This document shows positions 16,421 to 26,895 of a DNA stretch of 43,128 bases, piece by piece. Source of the DNA: Candidatus Desulfatibia profunda (GTDB lineage Bacteria; Desulfobacterota; Desulfobacteria; Desulfobacterales; UBA11574); assembly GCA_014382665.1 (NCBI GenBank), contig JACNJH010000145.1, positions 1 to 43,128 on the forward strand, read 5' to 3'. Positions within the stretch are counted from its first letter, which is position 1. Each line of letters begins with the position of its first letter. The translations under genes and the position numbers were made by a program. The notes beneath the pieces are model-generated. The model was given only the letters and a program-made list of their open reading frames with translations. It ran no database searches and was not told the DNA's origin.

Positions 16421-17581
16421 TTAGCAGCGTCCGCGGTGTTCCATTACCTGAAAGCCTTTAAACAGCAGACCTCCGCCGAGGGCGATGAATCCGCTTATAA
16501 AAAATAACCTGAAAGAACCCAGGCTTTCAAAAAAATACCCGCTGACAAAAAATCCAACCATCAGCCCCAGGCCGTAGGTTACGGCGTTATTGGCAGCCTG
16601 CCCTAAGGTTTTGGCCTCGGCCGGCGTCAGCGAATCAATGTAAAGAATGCTGGCCACATGAAAGGTGCCGTAGGTTAGGGCGTGCAACAGTTGCAGTATC
16701 AGGATCGCCGGCGGTGATGTTGCCCAAGAAAGGGCAAACCATCTGAAGGCCGCCACCATGAATGAAAAAATTAGAACATTTTCCATGGAGAAACGTTTAA
16801 ATATCCAGTCCGATTTGATCATGACCGTGATTTCGGCGATTGTCGCCAAGGCCCAGGCAATGCCGATAAATGTGTTGCCGTAACCTATATTTTCAAGATG
16901 GATGGAAAAGAAACCATAGTAGGCTCCATGGCTCACCAGCATTAAAAAAGCGCAGAACAGAAAAACAACAACGCGCCTTTTGCAAAGTACTCCGGCTTTC
17001 AGGGTGAATGCTGCCTCCTTTTCTATCCGCATGCCGGGAATTTTGGTGGAAACGGCGGCCTGGATCAAAGAACCGCAAAAAATAAGTGCGATAATTACTT
17101 CTACGGAATATAAATCGATAATCCTGCCCAGCGCAATGACCGTTATGATAAAGGCCATGGAGCCCCATACTCGGAGGCGGCCGTAGCTTTTCTTCTCCGC
17201 GCCTAACACATCCATGGTAAACGCTTCCAGAAAGGAGATAATCGGCGCATAAAAGACCGCGTAAAAGATGGTAATGACCAGCATGGCCTTGAAGTCCGTG
17301 CTGAAAAAATAAAAGGCCCATATGGCCGTGCTGATAAAGTTACATAGGATATACAGGGGCTTTCGGATCTGAAACCGGTCTGCCAGGGCACTCCAGATCA
17401 GAGCAAACATAATCGTTACCACGGACCTTAACGCCGACAGAAGGCCGATTTGAAAGCCGCTGAAATCGAGATGGTAGCAATAGAGATTAAAATAGGGCAG
17501 AAAAATGCCCATAACGCCGAAGTATATAAAGTATTGGGAGGCGATAACGATTTTGAATGAATGATTGATAACTTTATCCAT
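16421..17581 (-). CDS. MFS transporter, LacY/HcaT-like (MFS_1_like)
   Basis: A 386-aa inner-membrane transporter with about 12 hydrophobic segments. I start at the ATG 17579-17581 (MDKVINHSFKIVIASQYF); a longer TTG start is possible. Features of the MFS_1_like/3-phenylpropionate-nucleoside symporter group include YFGVMGIFLPYFNLY in helix 1, the loop motif ADRFQIRKP after helix 2, YGRLRVWGSMAFI at helix 5, and LQLLHALTYGTFHVA in the second half. The substrate is unknown; related proteins carry sugars, nucleosides or aromatic acids by proton symport. It stands alone, divergent from the hsp20 gene with a ~230-base spacer. Confidence 0.8.
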   Translation of the reverse strand: MDKVINHSFKIVIASQYFIYFGVMGIFLPYFNLYCYHLDFSGFQIGLLSALRSVVTIMFALIWSALADRFQIRKPLYILCNFISTAIWAFYFFSTDFKAMLVITIFYAVFYAPIISFLEAFTMDVLGAEKKSYGRLRVWGSMAFIITVIALGRIIDLYSVEVIIALIFCGSLIQAAVSTKIPGMRIEKEAAFTLKAGVLCKRRVVVFLFCAFLMLVSHGAYYGFFSIHLENIGYGNTFIGIAWALATIAEITVMIKSDWIFKRFSMENVLIFSFMVAAFRWFALSWATSPPAILILQLLHALTYGTFHVASILYIDSLTPAEAKTLGQAANNAVTYGLGLMVGFFVSGYFFESLGSFRLFFISGFIALGGGLLFKGFQVMEHRGRC

Positions 17582-17716
17582 AAACCACAATCGAGCGTAA
17601 ACAAAACGCTTTGCAAAAATGAAATTATTTACTTTTTATGAAACCTCATACGGCATTTGCAGGCAAAATACAAATTGTAATCGGGCCCGCTTGCTTTTTT
17701 GATTTCTTTTACAACT

Positions 17717-17742
17717 TTACAAATTATTGTAATGGTGATAAT
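17717..17742 (+). promoter_or_regulatory. candidate hsp20 promoter overlapping a palindrome
   Basis: TTACAA-ATTA-TTGTAA (17717-17732) is a perfect 6-bp-arm palindrome, followed by GATAAT (17737-17742) as a possible -10 box with TTTACA at 17716-17721 as a -35 box (15-base spacing). A repressor bound to the palindrome would cover the promoter. Confidence 0.35.
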
Positions 17743-17812
17743 TTAAAGCGGTCTGAAGGAGGCAAGGACAAAGGCTAACACAGGTATTAGCCTTAATATG
17801 CAGGAGCCCGAA

Positions 17813-18259
17813 ATGGAATATATCAAGATTCGATTCACCAACGATGTTGACCGGCTCAGTTCCGAGTTCGAAAAAACCTTTGAGGAAATGTTTCGATCGA
17901 TCAATCCCAGGTTTATACTTTCGGAACGGACATGGAAACCTCAAATGGATATCTATGAGACCCCCGATGAGATCATCATTCTGGCAGAAATTGCCGGGGT
18001 CAGCAAAGAGAATCTCGAACTGGAAATCAGCAGCAAGGCTGTCAGGATTTATGGTAACCGCATGGAATTTCCAAGGATCGAAAACGCTACATACAGACTG
18101 GCGGAAATCCAGTACGGTAAATTTGAGCGGATCCTGTTTCTCCCGACTCCAATTGATCCTGAAGTCGTGTCGGCATCCTATTCAAACGGCTTTCTTCAGG
18201 TCCGTCTTGCCAAACTTGTGCTGGATAAAACCCACAAGATACCGATTTCGGAAAGATAA
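17813..18259 (+). CDS. hsp20: Hsp20/alpha-crystallin small heat-shock protein
   Basis: A 148-aa small heat-shock protein from the ATG at 17813, which has AGGAG seven bases upstream; an ATG 15 bases earlier lacks a binding site. The alpha-crystallin domain covers about residues 40-140, with PQMDIYETPDEIIILAEIAG at its start, the helix-like VSKENLELEIS, and the beta strand SNGFLQVRLAK. The C-terminal I-P-I motif (HKIPIS) that docks neighbouring subunits is present. It is an ATP-independent holdase in the cytoplasm. It lies just before lon, pairing protein holding with protein degradation under stress. Confidence 0.9.
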   Translation: MEYIKIRFTNDVDRLSSEFEKTFEEMFRSINPRFILSERTWKPQMDIYETPDEIIILAEIAGVSKENLELEISSKAVRIYGNRMEFPRIENATYRLAEIQYGKFERILFLPTPIDPEVVSASYSNGFLQVRLAKLVLDKTHKIPISER

Positions 18260-18349
18260 TCGCTTTGAGTGATTCCGAGCATCGCCGGATAGGGGTTTTT
18301 AAAAGCTGCTTTTCAATTTTAGTTTCAGAAACAGATGTTGGAGGTAACC

Positions 18350-20695
18350 ATGACTCAGCCGCCGTCCATGGATTTCAGAACGGAAAAGATGCCCGAAGTT
18401 CTATCTATTCTACCTTTGTTTGATGCAACGCTTTTCCCTAGAATGGTTTTGCCTCTGGTCGTCCGGCAGGGCGAATCGATTCAACTGGTTGACGAAGCAA
18501 TGTCCCAAAGTCGAATTATCGGCCTGGTCGTATCTAAAAAGCAGACCCAGGAATCCGGTCATGCACCTAAAGATTTAAATGCCGTGGGCACCAGCGCTTT
18601 GATCCTGAAAATGGCAAAAGCCGAAGACAGCAAAGCCCAATTGCTGGTTCAGGGTCTCGGCAGATTCAGGATAAGAGAGTATGCAGAGGGTAAGCCGTAT
18701 CTTCAGGCCCGGGTCGAACATGTTCAGGACATTGAAAAAAAGGACAAGGAAATCGAAGCCCTGATGTCGAACCTGGTCAGCCAGTTTGCCAGAGTGGCCG
18801 AACTTTCTCCCGGCTTGCCCCCGGAAATCGTTGCGATGGCCAGGTCGATACAGGAGTCCGGCACGCTGGCCGATATGATCGCTTCCACAATCAACTGCAC
18901 CCTGGAAGAGAAACAGGCGGTTTTGGAATTGTTTGACGTTAAAAAGCGCTTAAAAGAAGTTACCCGGCTGGTGAACTATCAGTTGGAAATTCTCGAACTC
19001 GGCAACAAGATCCAGTCTCAGGTCAAGGGAGACATGGACAAGCGCCAAAGAGAATATTATCTGCGCGAACAGCTCAAGGCGATTCAGGAGGAGCTTGGTG
19101 AAAAGGACAAGACCACGGTTGAGGTTGACGACTACCGGGCCAAGATCGAGGAAAAGAATCTTCCCGAGGAAGCCCGCAAGGAGGCCGAGCGTGAACTCGA
19201 CCGCCTCAGCCGCATGCATCCGTCGTCGGCCGAGTATACGGTGGCCTCAACCTACCTGGACTGGCTGACGTCGCTTCCCTGGCATGACAGCACCCAGGAC
19301 AACCTCGACATCAAAAAGGCCAGAAAAATTTTGGATCAAGACCATTTCGGGCTCAAAAATGCCAAGAAGCGAATTTTAGAATTCCTGGCCGTACGCAAGT
19401 TGAAACCGGAGTCAAAGGGGCCGATCCTTTGCTTTGCCGGTCCGCCCGGTACCGGCAAGACATCTTTGGGGCGATCCATCGCCCGGGCTCTGGGGCGCCA
19501 GTTTTTCCGGATATCTTTAGGCGGTGTCAGGGATGAAGCCGAAATCAGAGGACATCGGCGCACCTATGTCGGGGCCCTGCCCGGGCGGATTATCCAGGGG
19601 ATCCGGCGGTCCGGATCGAACAATCCGGTCTTTATGCTCGATGAAATCGACAAGGTGGGCAGCGATTTTCGCGGGGACCCGTCATCCGCCCTGTTGGAGG
19701 TTTTGGATCCTGAGCAGAACTTTTCGTTTTCAGATCATTACCTGGATGTTGCTTTTGACCTGTCCAAGGTCATGTTCATCACAACGGCCAATATTCTAGA
19801 CACCATTCCCCCTGCCCTGCGGGACAGGATGGAAGTGTTGCAGCTTTTGGGGTACACGCAGGACGAAAAAATAAAAATTGCCAACCGTTACCTCGTACCG
19901 CGCCAGCGGGAAGCCCACGGCCTCAAAGCGAACCAGATATCTTTCACAAAAGGTGCGGTAAACCATATCATTTCGGGCTATACCCGTGAAGCGGGCTTGA
20001 GGAATCTTGAGCGCGAAATTGCGAGCATCTGCCGCGGTGTCGCTGCCAAAATTGCCGAAGACGATGTAACCTCCATTAACATTAAGGTCGAGAATGTTTC
20101 CGAGTATCTTGGCCCCCTGCGCATGACCTCCGAAGCAAAGGCCAGAACTTCCACGCCCGGTGTGGCCATGGGGCTTGCCTGGACTCCGACCGGCGGCGAG
20201 CTTCTCTTTATTGAAGCGACGTCCATGACGGGGAGCAAAGGGCTGACCCTGACCGGTCAGTTAGGGGATGTCATGAAAGAATCAGCGACCGCGGCACTCA
20301 GCTTCATTCGAACCAACGCGGTTTCCTTGGGGATTGCTGATGATTATTTTCAAACGCACGATATCCATATTCACGTACCGGCCGGTGCCATCCCCAAAGA
20401 CGGTCCTTCCGCCGGTGTCACCATGCTGACGGCCTTGACATCCCTGTTGACCAATAAGACCATCAAAAAGGATCTTGCAATGACGGGTGAAATCACATTA
20501 AGGGGTCAGGTTTTACCCGTTGGCGGTATCAAAGAAAAGGTTCTGGCTGCCCACCGGGCAGGTATCAAAACGGTTATACTTCCAAAGTGGAATGCAAAAG
20601 ACCTGGAGGATATACCCAAAGAGGTTCAAAATAAAATTGACTTTTGCTTCGTAGACAAGATGAGGGATGTGTTAAACATCGCACTTGAAAACTAA
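18350..20695 (+). CDS. lon: ATP-dependent protease Lon
   Basis: A 781-aa Lon (La) protease of the usual bacterial length. The start is the ATG at 18350 with GGAGG six bases upstream, rather than an ATG 15 bases earlier. The N-terminal substrate domain (about 20-210) is followed by a coiled part, the AAA+ module with Walker A GPPGTGKT (364-371) and Walker [10 protein letters not shown], and the C-terminal protease domain. The Ser-Lys dyad is S687 (PKDGPSAG) and K730 (IKEKVLAA), spaced 43 as in E. coli. It degrades misfolded and regulatory proteins in the cytoplasm. Its stop overlaps the ATG of rlpA by one base. Confidence 0.97.
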   Translation: MTQPPSMDFRTEKMPEVLSILPLFDATLFPRMVLPLVVRQGESIQLVDEAMSQSRIIGLVVSKKQTQESGHAPKDLNAVGTSALILKMAKAEDSKAQLLVQGLGRFRIREYAEGKPYLQARVEHVQDIEKKDKEIEALMSNLVSQFARVAELSPGLPPEIVAMARSIQESGTLADMIASTINCTLEEKQAVLELFDVKKRLKEVTRLVNYQLEILELGNKIQSQVKGDMDKRQREYYLREQLKAIQEELGEKDKTTVEVDDYRAKIEEKNLPEEARKEAERELDRLSRMHPSSAEYTVASTYLDWLTSLPWHDSTQDNLDIKKARKILDQDHFGLKNAKKRILEFLAVRKLKPESKGPILCFAGPPGTGKTSLGRSIARALGRQFFRISLGGVRDEAEIRGHRRTYVGALPGRIIQGIRRSGSNNPVFMLDEIDKVGSDFRGDPSSALLEVLDPEQNFSFSDHYLDVAFDLSKVMFITTANILDTIPPALRDRMEVLQLLGYTQDEKIKIANRYLVPRQREAHGLKANQISFTKGAVNHIISGYTREAGLRNLEREIASICRGVAAKIAEDDVTSINIKVENVSEYLGPLRMTSEAKARTSTPGVAMGLAWTPTGGELLFIEATSMTGSKGLTLTGQLGDVMKESATAALSFIRTNAVSLGIADDYFQTHDIHIHVPAGAIPKDGPSAGVTMLTALTSLLTNKTIKKDLAMTGEITLRGQVLPVGGIKEKVLAAHRAGIKTVILPKWNAKDLEDIPKEVQNKIDFCFVDKMRDVLNIALEN

Positions 20696-21465
20696 TGATG
20701 ACCATTACCTCAGAAAAAGGACGCCTTCCTGTAATCCCCTGTCTTATAGCTGTTTGCGGGCTATTATTGCTTTTGGTTTTCGGCTGCGCCACGCCCGGGC
20801 CCCCGCCAACGCCCCCGGGGCATCCCAAACCATACCGGATCGGAACGAATTGGTACCAGCCCTTGCCGCACGCCCGGGATTTCAGGCAGCGGGGAAAAGC
20901 ATCTTGGTATGGCAGTGACTTTCACGGCCGCCAAACGGCCAGCGGCGAAATTTATGATATGTATGCCATGACCGCCGCCCATAAAACCCTGCCCCTGGGA
21001 ACTTATGTCAGGGTTAACAATCTGGACAACAACAAAACCATTGATGTTCGCGTTAACGACCGGGGTCCCTTTGTTCGCGGCAGGATTATCGACCTTTCCT
21101 ACACAGCGGCGCAAAAAATTGGGGTTGTAGGGCCGGGCACCGCACCGGTTGAAATCGTCGCTCTCGGTACCGCCGCAAAAACCCAGGGCAGCGCCGGTAT
21201 ATCCTATGTTCCGGTAGACTTTTACAAGGGGAATTTTACCGTTCAGGTGGGTGCCTTCAGCGACCGGGAGAATGCTGAAAAACTGAAACTCAAGCTTGAT
21301 AAGGAGTATAAAAACACCCATATTACAACCTATAACGACGGACAGGAGACCTTTTACAGGGTGCGGGTGGGCCGGTGTTCAACCTTGGAGCAGGCCGGGA
21401 AATATGAAGAAATCATGATCCAAAGGGGATTTGAGGGTGCCTTTGCCATTGCGGAAGATAAGTGA
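20695..21465 (+). CDS. rlpA: RlpA-family lipoprotein with SPOR domain
   Basis: A 256-aa septal lytic-transglycosylase-type lipoprotein. A signal peptide ends in a lipobox LVFGC with lipidated C31. The double-psi beta-barrel domain (about 62-150) has GKASWYGSDFHGRQTASGE, MTAAHKTLPLGT and VRVNDRGPFVRGRIIDLS, including the family's catalytic-region residues. The C-terminal SPOR domain (about 178-250, NFTVQVGAFSDRENAEKL) binds bare septal glycan. It would act in the periplasm on denuded peptidoglycan at division sites. Two consecutive ATGs (20695, 20698) are possible starts. The 3' end overlaps gmhB. Confidence 0.93.
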   Translation: MMTITSEKGRLPVIPCLIAVCGLLLLLVFGCATPGPPPTPPGHPKPYRIGTNWYQPLPHARDFRQRGKASWYGSDFHGRQTASGEIYDMYAMTAAHKTLPLGTYVRVNNLDNNKTIDVRVNDRGPFVRGRIIDLSYTAAQKIGVVGPGTAPVEIVALGTAAKTQGSAGISYVPVDFYKGNFTVQVGAFSDRENAEKLKLKLDKEYKNTHITTYNDGQETFYRVRVGRCSTLEQAGKYEEIMIQRGFEGAFAIAEDK

Positions 21466-22033
21466 AGATGAAAGTGAGCGAAAGGTTGTTTTTCTGGACC
21501 GGGACGGTGTCATCAACCGCGATTCTGCGGAATACATCAAGAGCTGGTCCGAATTTGAGTTTCTTCCCGGAAGCTTGGAAGCAATCAGACGTCTGACGTT
21601 GAGAGGATTTACAACCATCGTCATTACGAACCAATCGGTGATCAATCGCAACATGACATCCAGAACGGGGCTGGAATATATGCACACCATGATGAAGACC
21701 GCCGTTCGGGCTCATGGCGGCGAGATTAAAGACATTTTTTTTTGTCCGCATATCCCGGAAGACCGATGCGACTGCCGTAAGCCGAAGCCGGGTTTGATTT
21801 ATCAGGCCAGGCATAAGTACCAAGTCGATCTTGCAGCGGCGGTCATGGTCGGCGACAGTGCCAAGGATATCGAGTGCGCGCGCAACGCCGGATGCGGTCA
21901 TGCCGTTCTGGTCCATACCGGAAAAGGAGCTGCCGCCGAGAGCATCCTCAAAGCCAAGAAGATTTTCCCCGATTATGTCGCCCGGGATCTTTTGGATGCC
22001 GTTGACTGGATACTGTCCATATATGATACCTAG
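21437..22033 (+). CDS. gmhB: HAD-family D-glycero-D-manno-heptose-1,7-bisphosphate 7-phosphatase
   Basis: A ~198-aa HAD histidinol-phosphatase-type enzyme. The nucleophile motif is VVFLDRDGVIN, motif II is VITNQS, and the late motifs are CRKPKPG and MVGDSAKDIECARNAG. The zinc loop CPHIPEDRCDCRKPKPG marks the GmhB subgroup, which removes the 7-phosphate in making ADP-heptose for lipopolysaccharide core. There is no ATG; I use the GTG at 21437 with GGGGA upstream, but TTG at 21431, 21443 or 21449 could serve. All lie inside the end of rlpA, so translation is coupled. It ends 11 bases inside the recD2 start. Confidence 0.82.
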   Translation: MPLPLRKISEDESERKVVFLDRDGVINRDSAEYIKSWSEFEFLPGSLEAIRRLTLRGFTTIVITNQSVINRNMTSRTGLEYMHTMMKTAVRAHGGEIKDIFFCPHIPEDRCDCRKPKPGLIYQARHKYQVDLAAAVMVGDSAKDIECARNAGCGHAVLVHTGKGAAAESILKAKKIFPDYVARDLLDAVDWILSIYDT

Positions 22034-23608
22034 CCCGCCGGATTCCGTTACCACCCTTGAGGGACAGCTGGAACGCATCAGCTATTTTAACGCCGAGAGC
22101 CATTATACCATCGCAACCTTAAAGACCAGCAAAACGGATAATCTTGTGACGGTTGTCGGGCCGATGGCAGGCGTGAGTGCGGGGCAAGGCCTCAGACTCA
22201 AAGGCACATGGGAAACACACCCCAAATACGGCCAGCAGTTTAAAATTGAATCCTATGAGATAACGTTGCCGGCATCGGTAGGCGGTATCAAGAAATACCT
22301 GGAATCCGGCATAATTAAAGGGATAGGGCCTTCAATGGCCACCAGGCTGGTTCGTCGCTTTGGCTCCGAAACGCTTGAGATCATCGAAAAGCATCCTGAA
22401 CATCTTCTTGAAGTTGAAGGTATCGGAAAAGCAAAAGCAGCATTAATCTGCAATGCCTGGAGAGATCATCATGTCATCAGGGGCTTGATGCAGTTTTTGC
22501 AGGAAATGGGCGTCAAAGCTTCGTTTTGCGCCAGGATATTCAAGGAATTCGGTCTTGATGCTGTCAACGTTATCCGCAGGGATCCTTATCGTCTGGCCAA
22601 CGATATCCCGGGGATCGGTTTTTATGTTGCCGATGCGGTTGCCCGCAGACTGGGTGCACCGAAAGACGATCCCAAAAGGATGGGGGCCTGCATTCGGCAT
22701 TTGATGAAGCCTCCATGGTGGATATTGTCTTGATGTTTCATTTGATGCAGGCCGTACCCATGACGGCTGTTTTGATATTGGTGGGTGATGTTTTTCAGCT
22801 CCCGTCCGTAGGCCCCGGAAATGTCCTTGCCGACATGATCGCCTCCAAGCGCATACCGGTTTATTATCTTCATAAAATCTTCAGGCAGGCCCATGAAAGC
22901 CCTATCGTCGTAAACGCCCACCTGGTTCGCCGGGGTGAATTTCCGGCTCTCACAAAGCTGGATGCATCCCAAGACCTTTCAGAGTTCTATTTTATCCAGC
23001 AGAGCGATCCTGATAAGGTTGCCGCCACAATTGTTGAATTATGCAGCCAGGCGATTCCCAGGCGTTTTGATTTTGATCCGGTGCACGAAGTTCAGGTGCT
23101 CACACCGATGCATAAAGGAGTGGTCGGGACCACCAACCTGAACCAGGTTCTTCAGAACGTGTTGAACCCAAACCCTGTGCTGATAAAAACCCAAGGCAGC
23201 GTCTTCAAGTCCGGTGACAAGGTTATGCATTTGAAAAACAACTATCAGAAGGAGGTCTTCAACGGAGATATCGGAACGATAAGCACTATCGACCGAAAAA
23301 ATGAGGTGCTGTCGGTGGACTACTACGGTCGAACCGTCGATTATGATTTTTCAGAGATGGACGAAATCTCGCTGGCATATGCCATATCGGTACATAAATC
23401 CCAAGGGTCTGAGTATCCGGCGGTAATTGTACCGATCGTGACTCAGCATTTCGTTTTGCTCCAGCGAAACCTGCTTTACACCGCAATTACACGGGCTACA
23501 AAACTGGTTATTCTGATCGGTACCCAAAAAGCCCTTGCCATTGCCCTGAAAAACAATAAACCCCGCAAGCGTCTCAGCAGTCTCGCTGTTCAACTTCAGG
23601 GCAACTGA
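22023..23608 (+). pseudogene. recD2: RecD2-type helicase with internal deletion and frameshift
   Basis: The 5' part (22023 to about 22710, ATG start overlapping gmhB) encodes the RecD2 N-terminal OB-like region and helix-hairpin-helix motifs (GIIKGIGPSMATRLVRRFG; VEGIGKAKAALI; DIPGIGFYVADAVARRLG). It then breaks off. A second frame picks up at F-DEASMVDIVLM (Walker B, from 22700) and continues through motif III (VGDVFQLPSVGPGNVLAD), KVMHLKNNY and LAYAISVHKSQGSEYP to LLQRNLLYTAITRATK. The whole stretch between, with Walker A, is missing (about 200 residues compared with full RecD2). Without Walker A and with the frame broken, a working 5'-3' helicase cannot be made. Confidence 0.85.
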
Positions 23609-23841
23609 CCGGCCTGCTCCCCGCCGCGAAGCACTGAGGCCCATCAGAACCTTCCCCTTTAGGACGGACACTCACTATGATCCAACCTGGATATTTCTTG
23701 ACAATCCTAACTGTTTCAATTACGTAAACCCAAACCTTGAGCAACCGGTTTGATTTAAAAAATATAATTATAATACAATCGGTTAGGAGCTTATCATGGC
23801 GATGCCAAAACACAACATATCCAAACATTAAGGATCAAACC
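23609..23841. other. spacer before rpiB
   Basis: About 230 bases. It holds no gene; an in-frame TTG-free extension of rpiB exists but looks non-coding. TTGAGC (23737) and TATAAT-like TATAATTATAATAC around 23764-23777 could be part of a promoter for the housekeeping run that follows. Confidence 0.3.
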
Positions 23842-24291
23842 ATGTATGAAAAAAACACCCCGATTGTCATAGGTTGTGATCATGCCGCTTATGATTTGAA
23901 GGAGAAAATCAAAACATTCATCGTTGAAAAGGGTATCGAAGTCGAAGATATTGGTACCTACAGCCAAGATTCAGTCGATTATCCGGATTTCGGAAAAAAG
24001 GTTGCGTCGCTGGTTTCCAGTGGAAAATTCGAGCGCGGTATACTCCTCTGCGGCACCGGAATCGGCATGTCCATGGTCGCCAACAGATTTCCGCATGTCC
24101 GCGCTGCGCTTTGCAGTGATCTTTTTTCTGCGATCATGAGCAGGCGACACAATGATTCCAATATACTGGTGCTGGGCGGCCGTGTTATCGGAGAGGCGCT
24201 TGCTTTAGAATTGGTAAAGGTCTGGCTGGAAACTCCGTTCGAGGGCGGACGTCACAGGCTTCGACTGGATAAGTTCGACCGGGTGGATTAG
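23842..24291 (+). CDS. rpiB: ribose-5-phosphate isomerase B
   Basis: A 149-aa RpiB/LacAB-family isomerase that interconverts ribose 5-phosphate and ribulose 5-phosphate in the pentose phosphate pathway. Signature stretches are IGCDHAAYDLKEKI near the start, DYPDFGKKVA, and the active-site Cys region GILLCGTGIGMSMVAN. HNDSNILVLGGRVIG is also typical. The ATG at 23842 has AAGGA seven bases upstream. It starts the rightward run rpiB-glyA-dCMP deaminase-nrdR-rib genes, an order common in Desulfobacterota. Confidence 0.93.
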   Translation: MYEKNTPIVIGCDHAAYDLKEKIKTFIVEKGIEVEDIGTYSQDSVDYPDFGKKVASLVSSGKFERGILLCGTGIGMSMVANRFPHVRAALCSDLFSAIMSRRHNDSNILVLGGRVIGEALALELVKVWLETPFEGGRHRLRLDKFDRVD

Positions 24292-24363
24292 CAAAATCGT
24301 TTTGAGGTTTTACTTGGACATCTTGTGTTTCTTTTTGTATAAGAGACCATTATCTGGTATTGT

Positions 24364-24389
24364 CCGAATTGAGTTAACTCTCAATTCGG
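24364..24389 (+). terminator. hairpin between rpiB and glyA
   Basis: CCGAATTGAG (24364-24373), loop TTAACT, CTCAATTCGG (24380-24389): a perfect 10-bp stem. The following bases (CGTTATTGG) are only weakly T-rich, so it may be a leaky terminator or a leader element of glyA. Confidence 0.45.
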
Positions 24390-24429
24390 CGTTATTGGTT
24401 ATTAAAAATTTTCAAAGGGGTAATCATAC

Positions 24430-25692
24430 TTGGACTCGAAACTTATTGAGAAAGTAGATCCTGATATTGCCAGTGCGATTGACAATGAACTCGACAGGCA
24501 GCAAAACACCCTGGAAATGATCGCATCAGAGAATATCGCCAGCCCTGCAGTTATGGCTGCTCAGGCCAGTGTGCTTACCAATAAGTATGCCGAAGGTTAT
24601 CCGGACAAACGGTATTACGGCGGATGTGAATATGTCGATGTGGTCGAGAAACTGGCTGTTGAAAGGGTAAAAGAGCTGTTCGGTGCGGCGTATGCCAATG
24701 TTCAGCCGCACTCAGGATCACAGGCCAACATGGCTGTATATTTTGCCCTGCTTCAGCCGGGGGACGTGGTCCTCGGGATGAAATTATCGCATGGCGGACA
24801 CCTTACCCATGGAAGTCCGGCTAATTTTTCGGGAAAGCTTTATCATTTTATCAGCTATGGCGTCAACAAAGATACCGGTATCATCGATTATGATGAAGTC
24901 GCCCGGATAGCGGAAAGACACAGGCCCAAATTGATTGTCGCCGGGGCCAGCGCCTATCCGCGTATCATTGATTTTGAAGCCTTTGCCCAAATAGCCGCAG
25001 CGGTTAAAGCCTATTTGATGGTAGACATGGCGCACATTGCCGGCCTGGTGGCGGCAGGGCTTCACCCCTCACCGATACCCTTTGCGGACGTTGTAACTTC
25101 AACGACCCACAAAACCTTGCGGGGGCCGCGGGGAGGCCTTATTTTGGCTAAAGAGGACTACAGTGACATCCTGGACAAAGAGATATTCCCCGGGATTCAG
25201 GGCGGGCCGCTGATGCATATCATTGCTGCTAAGGCAGTGGCTTTTAAGGAAGCCCTGCACCAATCGTTCAAAGATTACCAGATCCGTATCGTTCAAAATG
25301 CCAAAGCCCTTGCCTCGCATTTGATGGATCAAGGCCTAACACTTGTGTCCGGCGGCACGGACAACCACTTGATGATTTTGGATTTAAGAAACTTAAACAT
25401 TACCGGAAAAGATGCCGAGGAAGCCTTGGGGCGTGCCGGTATTACCGTTAATAAAAATTCCATACCCTTTGAAAAACTCAGCCCAATGGTAACGAGCGGC
25501 ATTCGCATTGGAACACCTGCCATTACCACAAGAGGCATGCAGGTGCCGGAGATGGAAATCATCGCAAAACTTTTAGTGAATGTGCTTAAAAACCCCGCGG
25601 ATGAAAAAGGTATCATGCACGTGAGGGAGAACGTTCGCGAGCTCTGTGAAGCGTTTCCATTGCATGGGACCTGGTTTAAGGAGGTTGAATAA
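24430..25692 (+). CDS. glyA: serine hydroxymethyltransferase
   Basis: A 420-aa pyridoxal-phosphate enzyme that converts serine plus tetrahydrofolate to glycine plus methylene-tetrahydrofolate. The start is TTG (24430) with AAAGGGG about eight bases upstream. The PLP lysine is K228 in [48 protein letters not shown] and [15 protein letters not shown] are classic. It supplies one-carbon units, matching the nucleotide and flavin genes downstream. The dCMP deaminase gene starts two bases after its stop. Confidence 0.97.
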   Translation: MDSKLIEKVDPDIASAIDNELDRQQNTLEMIASENIASPAVMAAQASVLTNKYAEGYPDKRYYGGCEYVDVVEKLAVERVKELFGAAYANVQPHSGSQANMAVYFALLQPGDVVLGMKLSHGGHLTHGSPANFSGKLYHFISYGVNKDTGIIDYDEVARIAERHRPKLIVAGASAYPRIIDFEAFAQIAAAVKAYLMVDMAHIAGLVAAGLHPSPIPFADVVTSTTHKTLRGPRGGLILAKEDYSDILDKEIFPGIQGGPLMHIIAAKAVAFKEALHQSFKDYQIRIVQNAKALASHLMDQGLTLVSGGTDNHLMILDLRNLNITGKDAEEALGRAGITVNKNSIPFEKLSPMVTSGIRIGTPAITTRGMQVPEMEIIAKLLVNVLKNPADEKGIMHVRENVRELCEAFPLHGTWFKEVE

Positions 25693-25694
25693 TC

Positions 25695-26156
25695 GTGGCC
25701 GGGGAATGCGCTCGCCCTTCCTGGGAGACCTATTTTATGGATATAACCTTTTTGGTGGCTAGACGTTCCACGTGCTTGAGGCGTGCGGTCGGCGCTATCA
25801 TCATAAAGGATAAACGGATTCTGTCCACCGGCTATAACGGTGCTCCCAGCGGCATTACACATTGCGTTGACGTCGGATGCCTGCGTGAGAAATTGAATGT
25901 GGCGTCGGGTGAAAATCATGAACTGTGCCGGGGAATCCATGCCGAACAGAATGCAATCATTCAGGCCGCATTTCATGGTGTTTCCATCAAGGGATCAACG
26001 CTTTTCTGCACAAATTTGCCGTGTTCCATATGTGCGAAAATGATTATCAATGCCGGTATCCAAAAAATATTTTACCATTCGGGATACGCCGATACCATGT
26101 CCAGCGAGATGTTGGAAGCTGCCGGTATTGAACTCATAAAGCTGGGTGACAAATAA
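25695..26156 (+). CDS. comEB: dCMP deaminase family protein
   Basis: A 153-aa zinc deaminase that converts dCMP to dUMP, feeding thymidylate synthesis. The GTG start at 25695 follows glyA by two bases, with GGAGG 11 bases upstream. The zinc site is H-A-E ([13 protein letters not shown]) and [28 protein letters not shown] and [13 protein letters not shown] are family features. ComEB is the name used in Bacillus for the same family; a role in competence is not implied here. The methylene-folate made by GlyA and the dUMP made here meet in dTMP synthesis. Confidence 0.9.
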   Translation: MAGECARPSWETYFMDITFLVARRSTCLRRAVGAIIIKDKRILSTGYNGAPSGITHCVDVGCLREKLNVASGENHELCRGIHAEQNAIIQAAFHGVSIKGSTLFCTNLPCSICAKMIINAGIQKIFYHSGYADTMSSEMLEAAGIELIKLGDK

Positions 26157-26207
26157 CTTGCTATATGTTCTAATTATCAAAAGCAGAAATACAAGCAGGG
26201 GGGATTC

Positions 26208-26663
26208 ATGAAGTGTCCGTTTTGTGGTGAAATTGACAACAAAGTTATCGACTCCAGGATGAGTAAGGATGGATGTGCCATCCGCAGACGGAGGGAATGC
26301 ATTTTATGCAGCCGGCGCTTTACGACCTACGAGTATATTGAAGAAATTCCGGTTATGATTATTAAAAAGGATGGACGCCGCGAAGTTTTTTCCCGTGAAA
26401 AGGTACGAACAGGAATAAACAGGGCCTGTGAAAAACGGAATATCAGTGTACATGTGATCGAAGAATTTCTCGACGAACTGGAACGCGATCTCAGGGAGAC
26501 CGGCGAAAAAGAGATACCTGCCCACATCATCGGCGAAAAAATCATGGCCAAACTCAATGAAATAGACGATGTCGCCTATGTAAGGTTTGCGTCGGTATAC
26601 AGGGAATTCAAGGATGTAAACGATTTTGTGGCTGAACTTAAGAGCCTCCTGAGCAAGCATTGA
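26208..26663 (+). CDS. nrdR: transcriptional repressor NrdR
   Basis: A 151-aa regulator of ribonucleotide reductase genes. The N-terminal zinc ribbon uses C3, C6, C31 and C34, with the DNA-binding [18 protein letters not shown]. The ATP-cone (about residues 49-139: [22 protein letters not shown]) senses ATP/dATP. GGGGG lies five bases before the ATG. It sits among nucleotide and riboflavin genes, as in many bacteria. I see no NrdR box inside this window. Confidence 0.96.
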   Translation: MKCPFCGEIDNKVIDSRMSKDGCAIRRRRECILCSRRFTTYEYIEEIPVMIIKKDGRREVFSREKVRTGINRACEKRNISVHVIEEFLDELERDLRETGEKEIPAHIIGEKIMAKLNEIDDVAYVRFASVYREFKDVNDFVAELKSLLSKH

Positions 26664-26895
26664 TCCGGAGCCTAAGGGCCCGGAATTGAATATGCCGCTT
26701 GATAAAAAATAACTTTATACGAGTTCGATATCTTTTTTCCAGTATCAAGCATCCCCGCTGAGTCGGGATTTATGCCTGAGGCGCACAAGTCCGCTTTGCT
26801 CCAACGGGCATCCATGATCTGATGCAACTTCGGGTAAAAGCATCAGGGCGGGCTTGACATAAATTTTAAAGTCTTAGTTTACAAAGACGGCCGGT
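26664..26895 (+). other. nrdR-ribD spacer, no FMN riboswitch
   Basis: 232 bases. I looked for the FMN (RFN) element core (AGGGGCAGGGTGAAATTCCC type) and did not find it. TTGACA at 26854-26859 could be a -35 box, but the bases 15-17 further on (TAGTTT) are a poor -10. Confidence 0.4.

Noticed and set aside
18950-19563. Antisense frames across lon
   Set aside because: The + frame is an intact Lon protease; the antisense frames are by-products of its codon pattern.
26664-26895. FMN riboswitch before ribD
   Set aside because: The conserved RFN core is not present; only an ordinary spacer was found.
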